Shown one piece after another: positions 25,862 to 35,565 of a stretch of DNA of 64,000 nt. The stretch lies in NCBI RefSeq assembly GCF_000966285.1, contig NZ_KQ031391.1, positions 971,238 through 1,035,237 of the forward strand. The letters run 5' to 3'. The position numbers were made by a program, and so were the translations under genes. This DNA comes from Pseudofrankia sp. DC12 (GTDB lineage: Bacteria > Actinomycetota > Actinomycetes > Frankiales > Frankiaceae). The first letter of the stretch is position 1. The number at the start of each line of letters is the position of its first letter. The notes beneath the pieces were generated by a model. That model had not been told where the DNA came from and searched no databases. It saw nothing but the letters and a program-made list of their open reading frames with translations.

Positions 25862-25895
25862 GGCGGCCCCGGTGTCGGTGGACGCCGGGGCCGCC
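25862..25895 (-). terminator. Terminator of thrS
   Basis: Perfect 11-bp stem GGCGGCCCCGG / CCGGGGCCGCC with a 12-base loop, 18 bases past the thrS stop. It separates thrS from the GNAT operon on the same strand. Confidence 0.75.
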
Positions 25896-25912
25896 AATGG
25901 GCGAGACGAAGC

Positions 25913-27901
25913 TCAGACCTGGATGCGGCGCTCGACCGCGTCGAGGATCTCGGCGATGGCCTCGTCGACGGGGACGGCGTTGCGCTGGGTACCGTCGCGG
26001 TAGCGGAAGGAGACGGCGTCCTTGGCGACGTCGTCGGCGCCGGCGATCAGCATGTACGGCACCTTCTGCTTCTGCGCGTCGCGGATCTTCTTCTGCATCC
26101 GGTTGTCGGACGCGTCGACCTCGACCCGGATCCCCTTCGCCCTGAGCTTCGCGGCCACCTCGGCCAGGTACGGGACGTGCTCGTCGGTGATGGGGATGCC
26201 GACGACCTGGACCGGGGCGAGCCACGGCGGCATGGCGCCCGCGTAGTGCTCCAGCAGGATCGCGAAGAACCGCTCGATGGTGCCGAACAGCGCCCGGTGG
26301 ATCATGAACGGGCGCTGGCGGGTGCCGTCAGCTGCCTGGTACTCCATGTCGAACCGCTGCGGCATCTGGAAGTCGACCTGGATCGTCGAGAGCTGCCAGG
26401 TCCGGCCGATCGCGTCCTTGGCCTGCACGGAGATCTTCGGGCCGTAGAACGCGCCGCCGCCCGGGTCCATGACGAGGTCGAGGTCCTGCTTCTGGGCCGC
26501 GTCGCGCAGGAGCTGGGTGGCCTGCTCCCATTCCTCGTCCGTGCCGACCGCCTTGCCCTCGGGGCGGGTCGACAGCTCCAGGTAGAAGTCGGTCATGCCG
26601 TAGTCGCGCAGCAGCCCGAGCACGAACTTCAGGGTCTTGTCGAGCTCCTCGGGAAGCTGGTCGCGGGCGCAGAAGAGATGCGCGTCGTCCTGGGTGAGAC
26701 CGCGCACCCGGGTCAGGCCGTGCACGACACCGGACTTCTCGTACCGGTACACCGTCCCGAACTCGAACAGCCGCAGCGGCAGCTCCCGGTAGGAGCGCCC
26801 GCGCGACTTGAAGATCAAGATGTGCATCGGGCAGTTCATCGGCTTGAGGTAGTAGTCCGTGCCGCCGTCGAGCGACATGGGCGGGTACATACCGTCGGCG
26901 AACCAGTCGAGGTGCCCGGAGATCTCGTACAGCGTCGACTTGGTGATGTGCGGGGTGTTGACGAACTCGTAGCCCGCCTCGATGTGCCGCCGGCGCGAGT
27001 AGTCCTCCATCACGGTGCGGATCGCGCCGCCCTTGGGGTGGAAGACCGCGAGGCCGGGGCCGAGCTCGGTCGGGAACGAGAACAGGTCGAGCTCCGCGCC
27101 AAGCCGGCGGTGGTCGCGCTTCTCCGCCTCGGCCAGCATCGCCAGGTGCCCGGCCAGCGCGTCCTTCGACTCCCAGGCGGTGCCATAGATGCGCTGCAGC
27201 TGCGGGTTCTTCTCGCTGCCACGCCAGTAGGCCGCCGCCGAGCGCTGGACCGCGAACGCCGGGATGTGCCGGGTGGTCGGCACGTGCGGGCCGCGGCAGA
27301 GGTCCTTCCAGCACAGCTCGCCGGTCTTGGCGTCGAGGTTGTCGTAGATGGTCAGCTCGCCGGCGCCGACCTCTACCGCAGCGTCCGCGTCGTTGGCGTC
27401 CACGGTCCCCGCGGACGACTTCAGGCCGATGAGCTCCAGCTTGTAAGGCTCGTCGGCCAGTTCCGCGCGGGCCTGGTCGTCGGTGACGACCCGGCGGGAG
27501 AACCGCTGGCCGGCCTTGACGATCTCGCGGGCCCGTTTCTCGATCGCCTTGAGGTCCTCGGCGGAGAAGGGCTTCTCGACGTCGAAGTCGTAGTAGAAGC
27601 CGTTCTGGATGGGCGGGCCTATCCCCAGGCGCGCCTTGGGGAAGAGGTCCTGGACGGCCTGGGCGACGACGTGCGCGGTCGAGTGCCGGACGATCGCCCG
27701 GCCGTCCGGCGAGTCCACGGTGATCGGCTCGACGACGTCGCCGTCGGCCAGCAGGTAGGCGAGGTCGCGCTGCTGGCCGCCGACGCGGGCGGCGATGACC
27801 GCACGGTCCGCCGCGAACAGGTCCGCCGCCGTAGTCCCCGTGGTGACCACCCGATCATCCCGCTGCTCGGCATGCTGGACGGTCACTCGGAGGTCGGACA
27901 C
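25913..27901 (-). CDS. thrS: Threonyl-tRNA synthetase
   Basis: Class II aminoacyl-tRNA synthetase of 662 residues: an N-terminal TGS-like domain, the editing domain with [12 protein letters not shown], then the catalytic core with motif 1 ([18 protein letters not shown]), the zinc ligands (Cys in PMNCPMH, His in the DDAHLF and MIHRALFG segments), motif 2 ([19 protein letters not shown]) and motif 3 ([16 protein letters not shown]), and the anticodon-binding domain ([16 protein letters not shown]). The start is GTG 27899-27901 with AGGAGA 6 bases ahead; the 36 residues upstream in the same frame are not family-like. I see no T-box or ACT-type leader between 27902 and 28117. Confidence 0.97.
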   Translation of the reverse strand: MSDLRVTVQHAEQRDDRVVTTGTTAADLFAADRAVIAARVGGQQRDLAYLLADGDVVEPITVDSPDGRAIVRHSTAHVVAQAVQDLFPKARLGIGPPIQNGFYYDFDVEKPFSAEDLKAIEKRAREIVKAGQRFSRRVVTDDQARAELADEPYKLELIGLKSSAGTVDANDADAAVEVGAGELTIYDNLDAKTGELCWKDLCRGPHVPTTRHIPAFAVQRSAAAYWRGSEKNPQLQRIYGTAWESKDALAGHLAMLAEAEKRDHRRLGAELDLFSFPTELGPGLAVFHPKGGAIRTVMEDYSRRRHIEAGYEFVNTPHITKSTLYEISGHLDWFADGMYPPMSLDGGTDYYLKPMNCPMHILIFKSRGRSYRELPLRLFEFGTVYRYEKSGVVHGLTRVRGLTQDDAHLFCARDQLPEELDKTLKFVLGLLRDYGMTDFYLELSTRPEGKAVGTDEEWEQATQLLRDAAQKQDLDLVMDPGGGAFYGPKISVQAKDAIGRTWQLSTIQVDFQMPQRFDMEYQAADGTRQRPFMIHRALFGTIERFFAILLEHYAGAMPPWLAPVQVVGIPITDEHVPYLAEVAAKLRAKGIRVEVDASDNRMQKKIRDAQKQKVPYMLIAGADDVAKDAVSFRYRDGTQRNAVPVDEAIAEILDAVERRIQV

Positions 27902-28117
27902 CGGTTTCTCCTGGTCTGGCGCCCGGGGCCATGCCCGGGTCGGCGTGCGAGGGATGCGTCGAAGGACGGGGGCGAACGTCCCGCACCCACCCCAATATCG
28001 GTGGGTCACGAGTGCCTGTCACGGCGGTTTCGTCCCGCTCGCCGATGCTACTCCGGGCACGGTGGCGCCAGCCGACGCCACCGCTACGCAGGGTGACTCC
28101 GGCTGAGGCCGGACGAT

Positions 28118-28792
28118 TCAGCCGGCGCCGTCCGTGGCGCGCGGCTCCGGGCCCCGCGCGCGGATTCCCTCCAGGACGATGTCGACGACCTGACTGATCC
28201 GGGTGCCGCTGACCTCGTTGGGCCCGCTGATCGACTGCCGGTAGGAGACCGGCCCGACGAGCAGGTCGGTCACCAGGTCCACGTCGAGGTCGGGCTGCAG
28301 CTCGCCGGAGGCCACGCCCCGGGCGAGGACCTTCTGGGCCTGCTGCCGGAACGGCTCGATCACCTGGTGGCGGTAGGTCTCGAACAGCTCGGGGTGGGAG
28401 TCCTTCTCCGCCAGCAGCCGCGGCATGATCCGGCCCGAGAGGGTCTGGAAGGTGTGCCGGCGGACGGTGTTCAGCCAGGCGACGAGGTCGTCGCGCAGCG
28501 AGCCGGTGTCGACCGGTTCGGCCGTCTCGACCAGCGTCGCCAGCGCGTCGGCGACCAGCGTGTCCTTGGTCGACCAGCGCCGGTAGAGGGTGGCTTTCCC
28601 CACCTTGGCCCGGGCCGCGACGGCCTCCATCGACAGGCCGGTGAACCCGGTCGTCGCCAGCGTCTGCAGCGTCGCCTCGATGATCGCGCCGTCGGCGCGC
28701 GCGTCCCGCGGCCGCCCCGGCGGGCGGACGCCCGACGGCGGGCGGTCCGGGCGCCTCGGCGGACCTGGCCGCCCCAGCTCGGCGGTCGTCAC
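28118..28792 (-). CDS. TetR/AcrR family transcriptional regulator
   Basis: Typical TetR-type repressor of 224 residues from GTG 28790-28792. The DNA-binding helix-turn-helix is clear: TLATTGFTGLSMEAVAARAK then VGKATLYRRWSTKDTLVADA (about residues 45-85), followed by an all-helical ligand domain (DDLVAWLNTVRRHTFQTLSG onwards). The start is uncertain: neither this GTG nor ATG 28893-28895, which adds 34 Gly/Arg-rich residues, has a clear ribosome-binding site. It is divergent from panB, across a 330-base region with a strong panB promoter, so it may control panB, itself, or a distant efflux gene. Confidence 0.88.
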   Translation of the reverse strand: MTTAELGRPGPPRRPDRPPSGVRPPGRPRDARADGAIIEATLQTLATTGFTGLSMEAVAARAKVGKATLYRRWSTKDTLVADALATLVETAEPVDTGSLRDDLVAWLNTVRRHTFQTLSGRIMPRLLAEKDSHPELFETYRHQVIEPFRQQAQKVLARGVASGELQPDLDVDLVTDLLVGPVSYRQSISGPNEVSGTRISQVVDIVLEGIRARGPEPRATDGAG

Positions 28793-28944
28793 TGCCGCGC
28801 GCCTGCCGCTGGCCGCCGGGCGGTGCCCCGGCTCGCCCCCACAGGCACCGGTATCTCCTCCCTGGCCGGCGTGCTCGCGCCGGCCGCCCGACCCCATTGT
28901 TTCAAGATCGAAGCGTAGGTGGCCGGCGCGTGAGGTGCATCTGG

Positions 28945-28973
28945 TTGACATGGCGGCTGGCCGGGAATATGCG
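28945..28973 (+). promoter_or_regulatory. Promoter candidate for panB
   Basis: A perfect TTGACA (28945-28950) and TATGCG (28968-28973) with a 17-base spacer, in the divergent gap 28793-29122 between the TetR gene and panB. No convincing TetR operator palindrome was found beside it. Confidence 0.5.
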
Positions 28974-29122
28974 CAGGTCAGCGAAGGGGGCATGACGAGC
29001 TGGCAACCGCCGCTGGGCGCCGGTGTGAGCCACGAACCACTTTCGGCCGGAGCGGGGGCGGTGGCAGCATGTGACCGACGCCGGGACGCGCCTCGCGCCC
29101 GGACGGACATCAAGGAGTCTCC

Positions 29123-30034
29123 ATGAGCAGCTCCGTTACCCAGGGTCATCCCAGCTCCGCGCCCGACAACGAGATGGCGACGCTTTACGGCGCGTCGACT
29201 CAGCCCGCCGACCGGCCCGCCGCTCCGGCGAAGCCGCGCCGGCGCCCCACCGTGCGCGACCTCGCTGCCTGGAAGGACCGGCACGAGAAGTGGGCGATGC
29301 TCACCGCCTACGACTACACGACCGCGTCGATCTTCGACGAGGCCGAGGTGCCCGTGCTGCTGGTCGGTGACTCGGCCGCCAACGTCGTCTACGGCTACGA
29401 CACCACCGTCCCGGTGAGCGTCGACGAGCTGCTGCCGCTGGTGCGCGCGGTGGTCCGCGGCGCGCCGCACGCGATGGTCGTCGCCGACCTGCCGTTCGGC
29501 TCCTACCAGGCGAGCCCGGCGCAGGCGCTGGAGACCGCGACCCGGTTCCTCAAGGAAGGCGGCGCGCAGGCGGTCAAGCTGGAGGGCGGCGCCCGGGTCG
29601 CGCCGCAGGTGGACCTGCTGGTGTCCGCCGGCATTCCGGTCATGGGCCACCTGGGGCTGACGCCGCAGAGCATCAACACCCTCGGCGGCTACCGCGTGCA
29701 GGGCCGCGAGGACGCGGGCGCCGCGCTGCTGGCCGACGCCCAGGCGATCGAGGCCGCCGGCGCGTTCGCGGTGGTGCTGGAGGTCGTCCCCTCGGACGTC
29801 GCCGCCCGGATCAGCAAAGCCCTCATGATCCCGACCGTCGGCATCGGCGCCGGCTCCGACTGCGACGCCCAGGTGCTCGTCTGGCAGGACATGGCCGGCC
29901 TCACCTCCGGTCGCGCGCCCCGGTTCGTCCGCCGCTTCGCCGAGCTGCGCACCCCGCTGCGCGACGCCGCGCGGGCCTACGTCGCCGACGTGCGGGACGG
30001 CCACTACCCGACCGTCGAGTACTCGTACGACTGA
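29123..30034 (+). CDS. panB: 3-methyl-2-oxobutanoate hydroxymethyltransferase
   Basis: First step of pantothenate synthesis, ketopantoate formation with methylene-tetrahydrofolate. The 303 residues include [20 protein letters not shown], the metal-site segments [14 protein letters not shown] and [37 protein letters not shown], and the catalytic-base region [11 protein letters not shown]. An N-terminal extension of about 40 Ala/Pro-rich residues precedes the core, as in other actinobacteria. ATG 29123 follows AAGGAG at ideal spacing. No other pan genes are adjacent. Confidence 0.96.
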   Translation: MSSSVTQGHPSSAPDNEMATLYGASTQPADRPAAPAKPRRRPTVRDLAAWKDRHEKWAMLTAYDYTTASIFDEAEVPVLLVGDSAANVVYGYDTTVPVSVDELLPLVRAVVRGAPHAMVVADLPFGSYQASPAQALETATRFLKEGGAQAVKLEGGARVAPQVDLLVSAGIPVMGHLGLTPQSINTLGGYRVQGREDAGAALLADAQAIEAAGAFAVVLEVVPSDVAARISKALMIPTVGIGAGSDCDAQVLVWQDMAGLTSGRAPRFVRRFAELRTPLRDAARAYVADVRDGHYPTVEYSYD

Positions 30035-30101
30035 CCCCTGCGTTGGGCCGCCCCGGGTGCCGATGGTGCCCGGGGCGGCCGCGTCCGCGCCCCCGGCCGG
30101 G

Positions 30102-30854
30102 CTAGGCCAGCTGCTCGGTCAGCACCCGCCGGGCCTGGGCGAGCGAGGGCCCGTACCAGGTCAGGTGACGCCCCGAGACGCAGGCGGCCGGCACCGCGAA
30201 CGCCTCCGGGCCGTCGATCGGGCTGAAGGCGTAGGGCTCGTCGGGAAGCACCACCAGGTCGTGCGGCGGCAGGTCGGCGATCGCAATCCGCGGGTACCGC
30301 TCGGCGTGGCCCGCGAGCACGTTGTCGACGCCGAGGCGAGCCAGGACGTCGCCGGTGAAGGTGTCCCGGCCGACCGCCATCCAGGGCCGGCGCCAGACCG
30401 GGATGACGGCCCGCCGGCGCGGCCCCACCGGCGGCTCCCGCCAGGCGGCGGCCGCCTCGTCCAGCCAGCCCGGCCTGGGCAGTCGGCAGGCGACGCGCAG
30501 CAGCCGGTCCAGGCTCGCCAGCGCCGCCGGGACCGTCGTCGGCGCGGTCACCCAGACCGCCAGGCCCGCCTCACGCAGCGCGGCCAGGTCCGGCTCCCGG
30601 TTCTCCTCCGCGTTGGCGGCCACCACGTCCGGCCCGAGCCCCACGACCGCCTCGACGTCGGGGTTCTTCGTGCCACGGACCCGGGCGACGTCGAGGTCGC
30701 CCGGATGGGTGCACCAGTCCGTCGCGCCCACGAGCAGCCCGGGGGCGGTGACCGCGATCGACTCGGTCAGGCTCGGCACCAGCGAGACCACGCGCTCGAC
30801 CCGCCGCGGCACCGCCACGGCCAGCCCGAGATCGTCGCGGTCCCCTTGCTCCAT
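30102..30854 (-). CDS. Periplasmic-binding-like metal/corrinoid receptor without signal peptide
   Basis: A 250-residue protein of the helical-backbone metal receptor (BtuF/FecB-like) fold: RVERVVSLVPSLTESIAVTA at the N-terminus, RVRGTKNPDVEAVVGLGPDV, and late segments DVLARLGVDNVLAGHAERYP and LPPHDLVVLPDEPYAFSP. It lacks any signal peptide or lipobox, and no ABC transporter gene is near, so it is probably a cytoplasmic member of the family, as seen in several actinobacteria. The ligand is unknown. The ATG at 30852-30854 has GGAGGGG upstream; the longer frame before it is discarded. It is convergent with panB. Confidence 0.72.
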   Translation of the reverse strand: MEQGDRDDLGLAVAVPRRVERVVSLVPSLTESIAVTAPGLLVGATDWCTHPGDLDVARVRGTKNPDVEAVVGLGPDVVAANAEENREPDLAALREAGLAVWVTAPTTVPAALASLDRLLRVACRLPRPGWLDEAAAAWREPPVGPRRRAVIPVWRRPWMAVGRDTFTGDVLARLGVDNVLAGHAERYPRIAIADLPPHDLVVLPDEPYAFSPIDGPEAFAVPAACVSGRHLTWYGPSLAQARRVLTEQLA

Positions 30855-30962
30855 CGCCCCTCCGCCCAGACGCCCGAACGAGTCATACCCGGTGGAGGCG
30901 GATCCCGGCTTCGCCCCAACCACTTGGTACGAGTTGGCCGGGCTTCGGACGCTCGAGGTCCG

Positions 30963-31652
30963 TCAGGCGGGCTCGGCGTGCGGGACGTCGGTGATGCGGA
31001 TGCCCGCGTGGGCCTTGTAGCGGCGGTTCATGGAGATGAGGTTGGCGGTGAACGCCTCGACCTGGCCGGCGTTGCGCAGCTTGCCGGCGTAGATGCCCCG
31101 CATGCCCGGGATGCGCTCCGCCAGCGCCTGGACGACGTCGGTGGCGGCGCGGTCGTCGCCGAGCACGAGGATGTCGGTGTCGACCTCGGCGATCGACTCG
31201 TCGGCGAGCAGCACCGCGGAGACATGGTGGAACGCGGCCGTAACCGTGCTGTCGGGCAGCAGAGCCGCGGCCTGCTGCGCGGCGCTGCCCTCCTCGACCG
31301 GCAGCGGGTAGGCGCCGCCCTTGTCGAAGCCGAGCGGGTTCACACAGTCGATCACGATCTTGCCGGCGAGCTCCTTGCGCAGGCTCGCGAGCAGCTCGCC
31401 GTGGCCCTCCCACGGCACCGCGATGATCACAATGTCGGCCTGCTCGGCGGCACCCGCGTTGTCGGTGCCTTCGATGGCCCGGCTCGGGGCGGACAGCTTG
31501 GCGGCCGCCTCGGCGCCACGCTCGGCGGACCGGGAGCCGATGACCACCCTGTGGCCGGCCGCGGCGAGCCGGATCGCCAGGCCGCCGCCCTGCGGCCCGG
31601 AGCCGCCCAGGATGCCGATGGACAGGGAGGACACGTCTTCGGAAGCGCTCAC
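30963..31652 (-). CDS. npdG: F420:NADP+ oxidoreductase (NpdG-type)
   Basis: Reduces NADP+ with F420H2 or the reverse, linking the deazaflavin pool with NADPH. The 229 residues carry an N-terminal dinucleotide loop GILGGSGPQGGGLAIRLAAA, the NADP phosphate-binding VVIGSRSAERG, IVIIAVPWEGH, DCVNPLGFDKGGAYPLPVEE and a terminal NRRYKAHAGIRITDVP, all family marks. GTG 31650-31652 is the likely start; its ribosome-binding site is weak. F420 is widely made in Frankia and other actinobacteria. It shares the strand of the preceding receptor-like gene with a 108-base gap; no functional link is evident. Confidence 0.85.
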   Translation of the reverse strand: MSASEDVSSLSIGILGGSGPQGGGLAIRLAAAGHRVVIGSRSAERGAEAAAKLSAPSRAIEGTDNAGAAEQADIVIIAVPWEGHGELLASLRKELAGKIVIDCVNPLGFDKGGAYPLPVEEGSAAQQAAALLPDSTVTAAFHHVSAVLLADESIAEVDTDILVLGDDRAATDVVQALAERIPGMRGIYAGKLRNAGQVEAFTANLISMNRRYKAHAGIRITDVPHAEPA

Positions 31653-32148
31653 GAACCCATCGTGCCCGAACCGCGAGGCCCACGCGCGGGCCGCCGACGA
31701 GGGCCACACCGACTGGTGGGCAGCTGATTGCGCGTGCGTTGCGTGACCGGGAGCCCGGCGGGCGCAGGCGCCGCCGCGCGGCCGGGCGGTCACCCGCGCA
31801 CAGCCCGCCCCGACCCGGCTACCTGTGACAAAGTCGCATGAGGGAACATAAGAGCATCAACACGACAGCTACGCCGTTGAATCACCGTCTCCCGCGCGTG
31901 TCGGGCGCGTTCAGCAGGCACCGGCGGCCCGGCGCCATCACGCAATGGAGTGACAGTCCGTGACGATCGCCTATTCACCGATGGGAACGACCGTCGGCAG
32001 CTCGGGGGTGACGATGCGTAACGTGCCGCGGATCGCGGCCAACCCCCCGTACACGTCGGGTGAAGATGGGCCGTACCGTTCGGGTCGACTAACATCAACA
32101 GGATCTTCGGAGGCTCGATCTTCGGAGCCAGGTGGGAGAGGTCTGGCA
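31653..32148. other. Divergent intergenic region npdG/small ORF
   Basis: No convincing gene. A GGCG-rich inverted repeat lies near 31757-31775. A 10-base GATCTTCGGA is directly repeated at 32102-32111 and 32118-32127 just before the small ORF. The open frame from 31960 that joins the ORF at 32149 is not protein-like. Confidence 0.45.
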
Positions 32149-32352
32149 ATGGCGGACGTGTCTGTTCGCTTCGCTATGACGAACGACAGCGAAGTAGTGC
32201 TCAACCTGTCACTGCCGCAGGCGCTGCGACTGATGGAGGCGATCGCGCGCAAGGTCGGCGAGACGCTGGCCGAGCGCAGCGGCCCCCCCGGGGTGCCCGC
32301 GCCGCAGGGGGCCAACGGCATGCCGAGCCTCGGGCCGTACTCCCCCGCCTGA
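32149..32352 (+). CDS. Small hypothetical protein, 67 aa
   Basis: Unrecognised. ATG 32149 is chosen because GGGAGAGG lies about 7 bases upstream and the protein-like part starts there (MADVSVRFAMTNDSEVVLNL). It has one helix rich in Leu/Ala/Arg (PQALRLMEAIARKVGETLAE) and a Gly/Pro tail. It is cytoplasmic, with no Cys pair or HTH. Behind its stop, a 17-base unit (CCACCAGCTACTGAGCC) is repeated directly at 32355-32388. It is convergent with xerD. Confidence 0.6.
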   Translation: MADVSVRFAMTNDSEVVLNLSLPQALRLMEAIARKVGETLAERSGPPGVPAPQGANGMPSLGPYSPA

Positions 32353-32446
32353 ACCACCAGCTACTGAGCCCCACCAGCTACTGAGCCTCTGGGCCGCGGC
32401 GCGGGTTCGGCCCAGTCCGAGCCCCGTCGCGCGCCTGCGGGCGCGC

Positions 32447-33655
32447 CTAGACCAACTGGCCCGTCCCGAGCCGGGACGGCTGCGGCGGCAGCGCCGGGCA
32501 GCCGGTGCCTGGCACCTGGTCCGCCGGCCCGACGCCGGCCGGCTCCAGCTCCCGCGGGTGCGCCGCCGCGTAGGCCTCGCGGACCTGGTCCGCCGGGACC
32601 TGCGCGTAGATCTGGGTCGTGCGCACCGACGCATGCCCGAGCAGCTCCTGGACGACGCGGACGTCCGCGCCACCGTCGAGCAGATGCAGCGCAAACGAGT
32701 GGCGCAGCACGTGCGGGGACACCCCCTCGATACCGGCCGCCTCGGCCGCCGTGCGCAGCGCCGACCAGGCGCTCTGCCGGGACAGCCGACCGCCCCGCCG
32801 GGACAGGAACACGGCCGGGCCGGAACCCGCCGACGCCAGCGCGGGCCGCCCCCGGCTCAGGTACTGCGACAGCGCCGCGACCGCGCACCGGCCCAGCGGC
32901 ACCACCCGGTCACGCCCGTTGCCGCCCCGCAGCCGGACCGACGCCGTCACCTGGTCCAGGTCGAGGTCGTCGAGGTCGAGGCCGACCGCCTCGGAGATCC
33001 GCGCTCCGGTGCCGTAGAGCAGTTCGAGCAGCGCGGCGGACCGCAGCCGGCGGACGACCTCGGCCGGCTCGGCCAGGCCCGCCAGCTCCTTCTGCGTCGC
33101 GCCCGCCCCGCGGGCGTCCGCCTCGCCGGGCTCCGACGCCTCCTCGGCCGGCTCTGTCACGGCGCGTTCGGCGTCCGGCGCGGCTCCGCCGGCGGCGACG
33201 AGCACGGCCAGCACCTGGTCGACAGTCAGCGCCTTCGGCCGCCGCCGGGGTGGGGAGGGCGGGCGGACCGGCTGCGAGACGTCCTCGACGAGGGCGCCCT
33301 CGCGCTGGGCGAACCGGTGCAGCGAGCGGACGGCGACGAGCATCCGGGCGACCGACGCCGCGGCCAGCGGCGGATGCTCCGCGTCGCCGCCCCGCAGCGC
33401 GCCGGCGAACTCGCCCAGGGCCGCCTCGTCGACGTCGGCCAGCGAGAACAGCCCGCAGGCTGTCAGGTACTCGCGATAGCGGCGTAGGTCACGCCCGTAG
33501 GCCAGCACCGAGTTGCGGGCGAGGCCCCGCTCCCCCGCCAGATGGCCGAGATAGCGGGCCATCAGCTCGCCGGGATCGACCGACGCGCCTGGCTGGACCG
33601 GCTCCGCCGCATGGTCTGGCGCCGCATCAGGATCCCGCGCGGCGGTCACCTCCAC
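32447..33655 (-). CDS. xerD: Tyrosine recombinase XerD-like, with lineage-specific insert
   Basis: Chromosome-dimer-resolution type recombinase by position (the nudix-pyrG-recN block precedes it, as in Mycobacterium). N-terminal SAM-like core domain, then the catalytic domain with Arg in [36 protein letters not shown] and the nucleophile Tyr in TTQIYAQVP. Two oddities: about 40 extra Ala/Glu/Gly residues lie between [14 protein letters not shown] and the [11 protein letters not shown] helix, and the beta-hairpin lysine of this family (GKGxKxR) is absent, reading [16 protein letters not shown] 33653-33655 has AGGGG 6 bases ahead and is preferred to TTG 33671-33673. Stop is TAG. Not linked to any mobile element. 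Confidence 0.88.
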   Translation of the reverse strand: MEVTAARDPDAAPDHAAEPVQPGASVDPGELMARYLGHLAGERGLARNSVLAYGRDLRRYREYLTACGLFSLADVDEAALGEFAGALRGGDAEHPPLAAASVARMLVAVRSLHRFAQREGALVEDVSQPVRPPSPPRRRPKALTVDQVLAVLVAAGGAAPDAERAVTEPAEEASEPGEADARGAGATQKELAGLAEPAEVVRRLRSAALLELLYGTGARISEAVGLDLDDLDLDQVTASVRLRGGNGRDRVVPLGRCAVAALSQYLSRGRPALASAGSGPAVFLSRRGGRLSRQSAWSALRTAAEAAGIEGVSPHVLRHSFALHLLDGGADVRVVQELLGHASVRTTQIYAQVPADQVREAYAAAHPRELEPAGVGPADQVPGTGCPALPPQPSRLGTGQLV

Positions 33656-33673
33656 CGCCGGCCCCTGCTGCAA

Positions 33674-33975
33674 CCTGACGCGTATCCGGGCGCGTACCTC
33701 GGCGCGTTCATCATCAACCCGAATAGTAGGACCTACCGCCGACAGTTCTTCGTGAAGCGCCGCCCACCCGAACGCATCGCGACGCTATCCTGACAGCTTG
33801 TGCGGAAAGGAGCCGCGTCGTCACGTTACGCCGCATACGTCCGATCCGCTACGGACGCCGCGACCTGGACTGTCTTGTCCCCGAGGGCAACCCACCGGCG
33901 GGCCACGGCGTCTACCCGAGTTGAGGACACTGCGCCCAGCCCCGCCGCGGGCCGCGCCCGACGAGGCGGTTCGAC
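33674..33975. other. Divergent region xerD/lipoprotein
   Basis: About 300 bases with no supported gene. TATCCT at 33787-33792 is a possible -10 for the lipoprotein gene, but no good -35 accompanies it. Nothing else is seen. Confidence 0.4.
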
Positions 33976-34635
33976 ATGATCGTCAACCGGCCGGCTGGAC
34001 CGGCCGCCGACCGGCCGCGGCGTGCCACATCCCAGTCCGCGGCGCTGCTGACGGGCGTCGGGATCGGGCTGGCGCTCGCGCTGGCCGGTTGCGGGGGCGG
34101 CGCTCCGGCGGGAGCGGTCGCGCCCCCGCGCGCGGATGTCACCGCGACGGGCCTGCCGGGCACGGACACCGCCCCCGCCGGGGGCACGGCCAGCCCGACG
34201 ACCGCACCGGCGGCCAGCACCGCGCCGCTGGCCGGCGACTCGCCGGCCGCCGCCGCCGGGATCCTCACGGCCTACTTCGCCGAGATCGACGACGCGAGCC
34301 GGGCCGGCCGGGTCGCCGACGTGGCGGCGCTGGCGCTGCCCGGCTGCCAGGCGTGTGCCCTGGACGTCGGCGTCACCCGCGACCTGGCCCAGCGCGGCCT
34401 GCGCACCGACGCCGACCCCTACGCGCTCAGCGCCGTCGACGCCCAGCCGCGGACCGGCCTCGCCTGCGCGGTGACCTTCCTCGCGACGACCAGCACGGTG
34501 GGCCTGCTCGACCCGGCCGGCCGCCGCGTCGACGAGGCACCCGGCGTCCCCGTCCGTGCCGGCACCGCGGAGCTCGCCCTGTCCGGGGGCGGCTGGCGCA
34601 TCCAGACGATCCGCTACGCCCGGAGGCAGCCGTGA
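33976..34635 (+). CDS. Secreted lipoprotein of unknown function
   Basis: A 219-residue protein with a positively charged N-terminus, a hydrophobic stretch LLTGVGIGLALALAGC ending in a lipobox (LALAGC), a Thr/Ala/Pro-rich linker and a compact domain with two cysteine groups (GCQACAL and ACAV). The domain pattern AAGILTAYFAEIDDASRAGR suggests an NTF2-like fold. ATG 33976 has a GAGG about 9 bases ahead. Its stop overlaps the GTG of the PKD protein (GTGA at 34632-34635), so the two exported proteins are made together and probably act together at the cell surface. Confidence 0.78.
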   Translation: MIVNRPAGPAADRPRRATSQSAALLTGVGIGLALALAGCGGGAPAGAVAPPRADVTATGLPGTDTAPAGGTASPTTAPAASTAPLAGDSPAAAAGILTAYFAEIDDASRAGRVADVAALALPGCQACALDVGVTRDLAQRGLRTDADPYALSAVDAQPRTGLACAVTFLATTSTVGLLDPAGRRVDEAPGVPVRAGTAELALSGGGWRIQTIRYARRQP

Positions 34636-35552
34636 CAGCGTCGACCAGGCCAGGCCACGTCGCGGCGCGCCACAGGCCGCCGCGCGCCCCGCGCGTGATT
34701 CGGACGCGTTTCACGGTCGCGGCGGTCCGGGTCCTGCTGGTCGCGGTGCTGGGAGCCCTGCTCGCGACGGCCGGGCCGGTCGGCGCCGCGTCCGCGGCAC
34801 CGGTGCCGTGCGGCGGCGTGCTGTGGGCCACCTGCGACACCAGGACGACCGACAACGGCTACCAGTACCGCTACCAGGGCGGCGAGCTGATCCGGGTCCC
34901 GCTGGGGGGCGGCCCGGTCGCCGGCGGCACCGGCTGCGGCGCGACCTGCCCGCCGGACCCGGCCGCGGTCTGCGACCTGCTGCTGGCCGTCGGCTCGAGC
35001 CCGACCATGACGGCGCAGGAGCTGGCCGCCTACGACCAGGCGGTCGCCGGCTGCCAGGCCTGGCTCGCCGACCCGACGAACGGCATCCCGCTGGCGACCG
35101 TCCGGGCTCAGCTGGCCGACTATCTCCGCGACCAGCTGCTCCCGAAACCGACGCTGACCATCCAGCCCGGCGCCCGCAGCTTCACCGGGCTGCAGACCAT
35201 CGTCTACACCCAGGTCCCGCCGGCGTTCGCCTTCAACGTCAACCAGCCCGTGCTCGCCACGATCAGCGCGGTCCCCACCTACCACTGGGACTTCGGCGAC
35301 GGCGCCACCGGCCCGAACTCGCCCGGGCGGCCGTACGACGCCGCGATCTCACCCCGCGACTTCCCGGACGCCTACGTCGACCACGAGTACCGGAAGCCCG
35401 GGACCTACCAGGTCACGCTGACGGTCATCTGGGACGGCACGTTCACCGTCCCAGGGGTCGCGCAGGCGTTCGCGCTGAACGCCGTGACACTGGTCGCGAC
35501 GGCTCAGGTCGTCGTCGAGGAGGCGGCCGGGGTGCTGACCGGGAACGGCTAG
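34632..35552 (+). CDS. Secreted PKD-domain protein
   Basis: A 306-residue exported protein. Signal peptide: Arg-rich start, helix VRVLLVAVLGALLATAGPVG and an AxA-type cleavage site near ASA-AP (about residue 57). The mature part has CGGVLWATCDTRTTDNGYQY and a Cys-containing CGATCPPDP loop, then a C-terminal PKD (polycystic-kidney-disease) beta-sandwich shown by YHWDFGDGATGPNS and DHEYRKPGTYQVTLTVIW. No membrane anchor or catalytic domain is seen. PKD domains usually mediate surface binding. The two genes interrupt the otherwise conserved nudix-xerD junction, on the opposite strand, so they look like a lineage-specific insertion. Confidence 0.78.
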   Translation: MTASTRPGHVAARHRPPRAPRVIRTRFTVAAVRVLLVAVLGALLATAGPVGAASAAPVPCGGVLWATCDTRTTDNGYQYRYQGGELIRVPLGGGPVAGGTGCGATCPPDPAAVCDLLLAVGSSPTMTAQELAAYDQAVAGCQAWLADPTNGIPLATVRAQLADYLRDQLLPKPTLTIQPGARSFTGLQTIVYTQVPPAFAFNVNQPVLATISAVPTYHWDFGDGATGPNSPGRPYDAAISPRDFPDAYVDHEYRKPGTYQVTLTVIWDGTFTVPGVAQAFALNAVTLVATAQVVVEEAAGVLTGNG

Positions 35553-35565
35553 CCGGCCGGGCCGC

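Noticed and set aside
32447-33655. Integrase of a mobile element
   Set aside because: The gene lies in the conserved xerD position next to nudix-pyrG-recN and no att site or cargo is visible.
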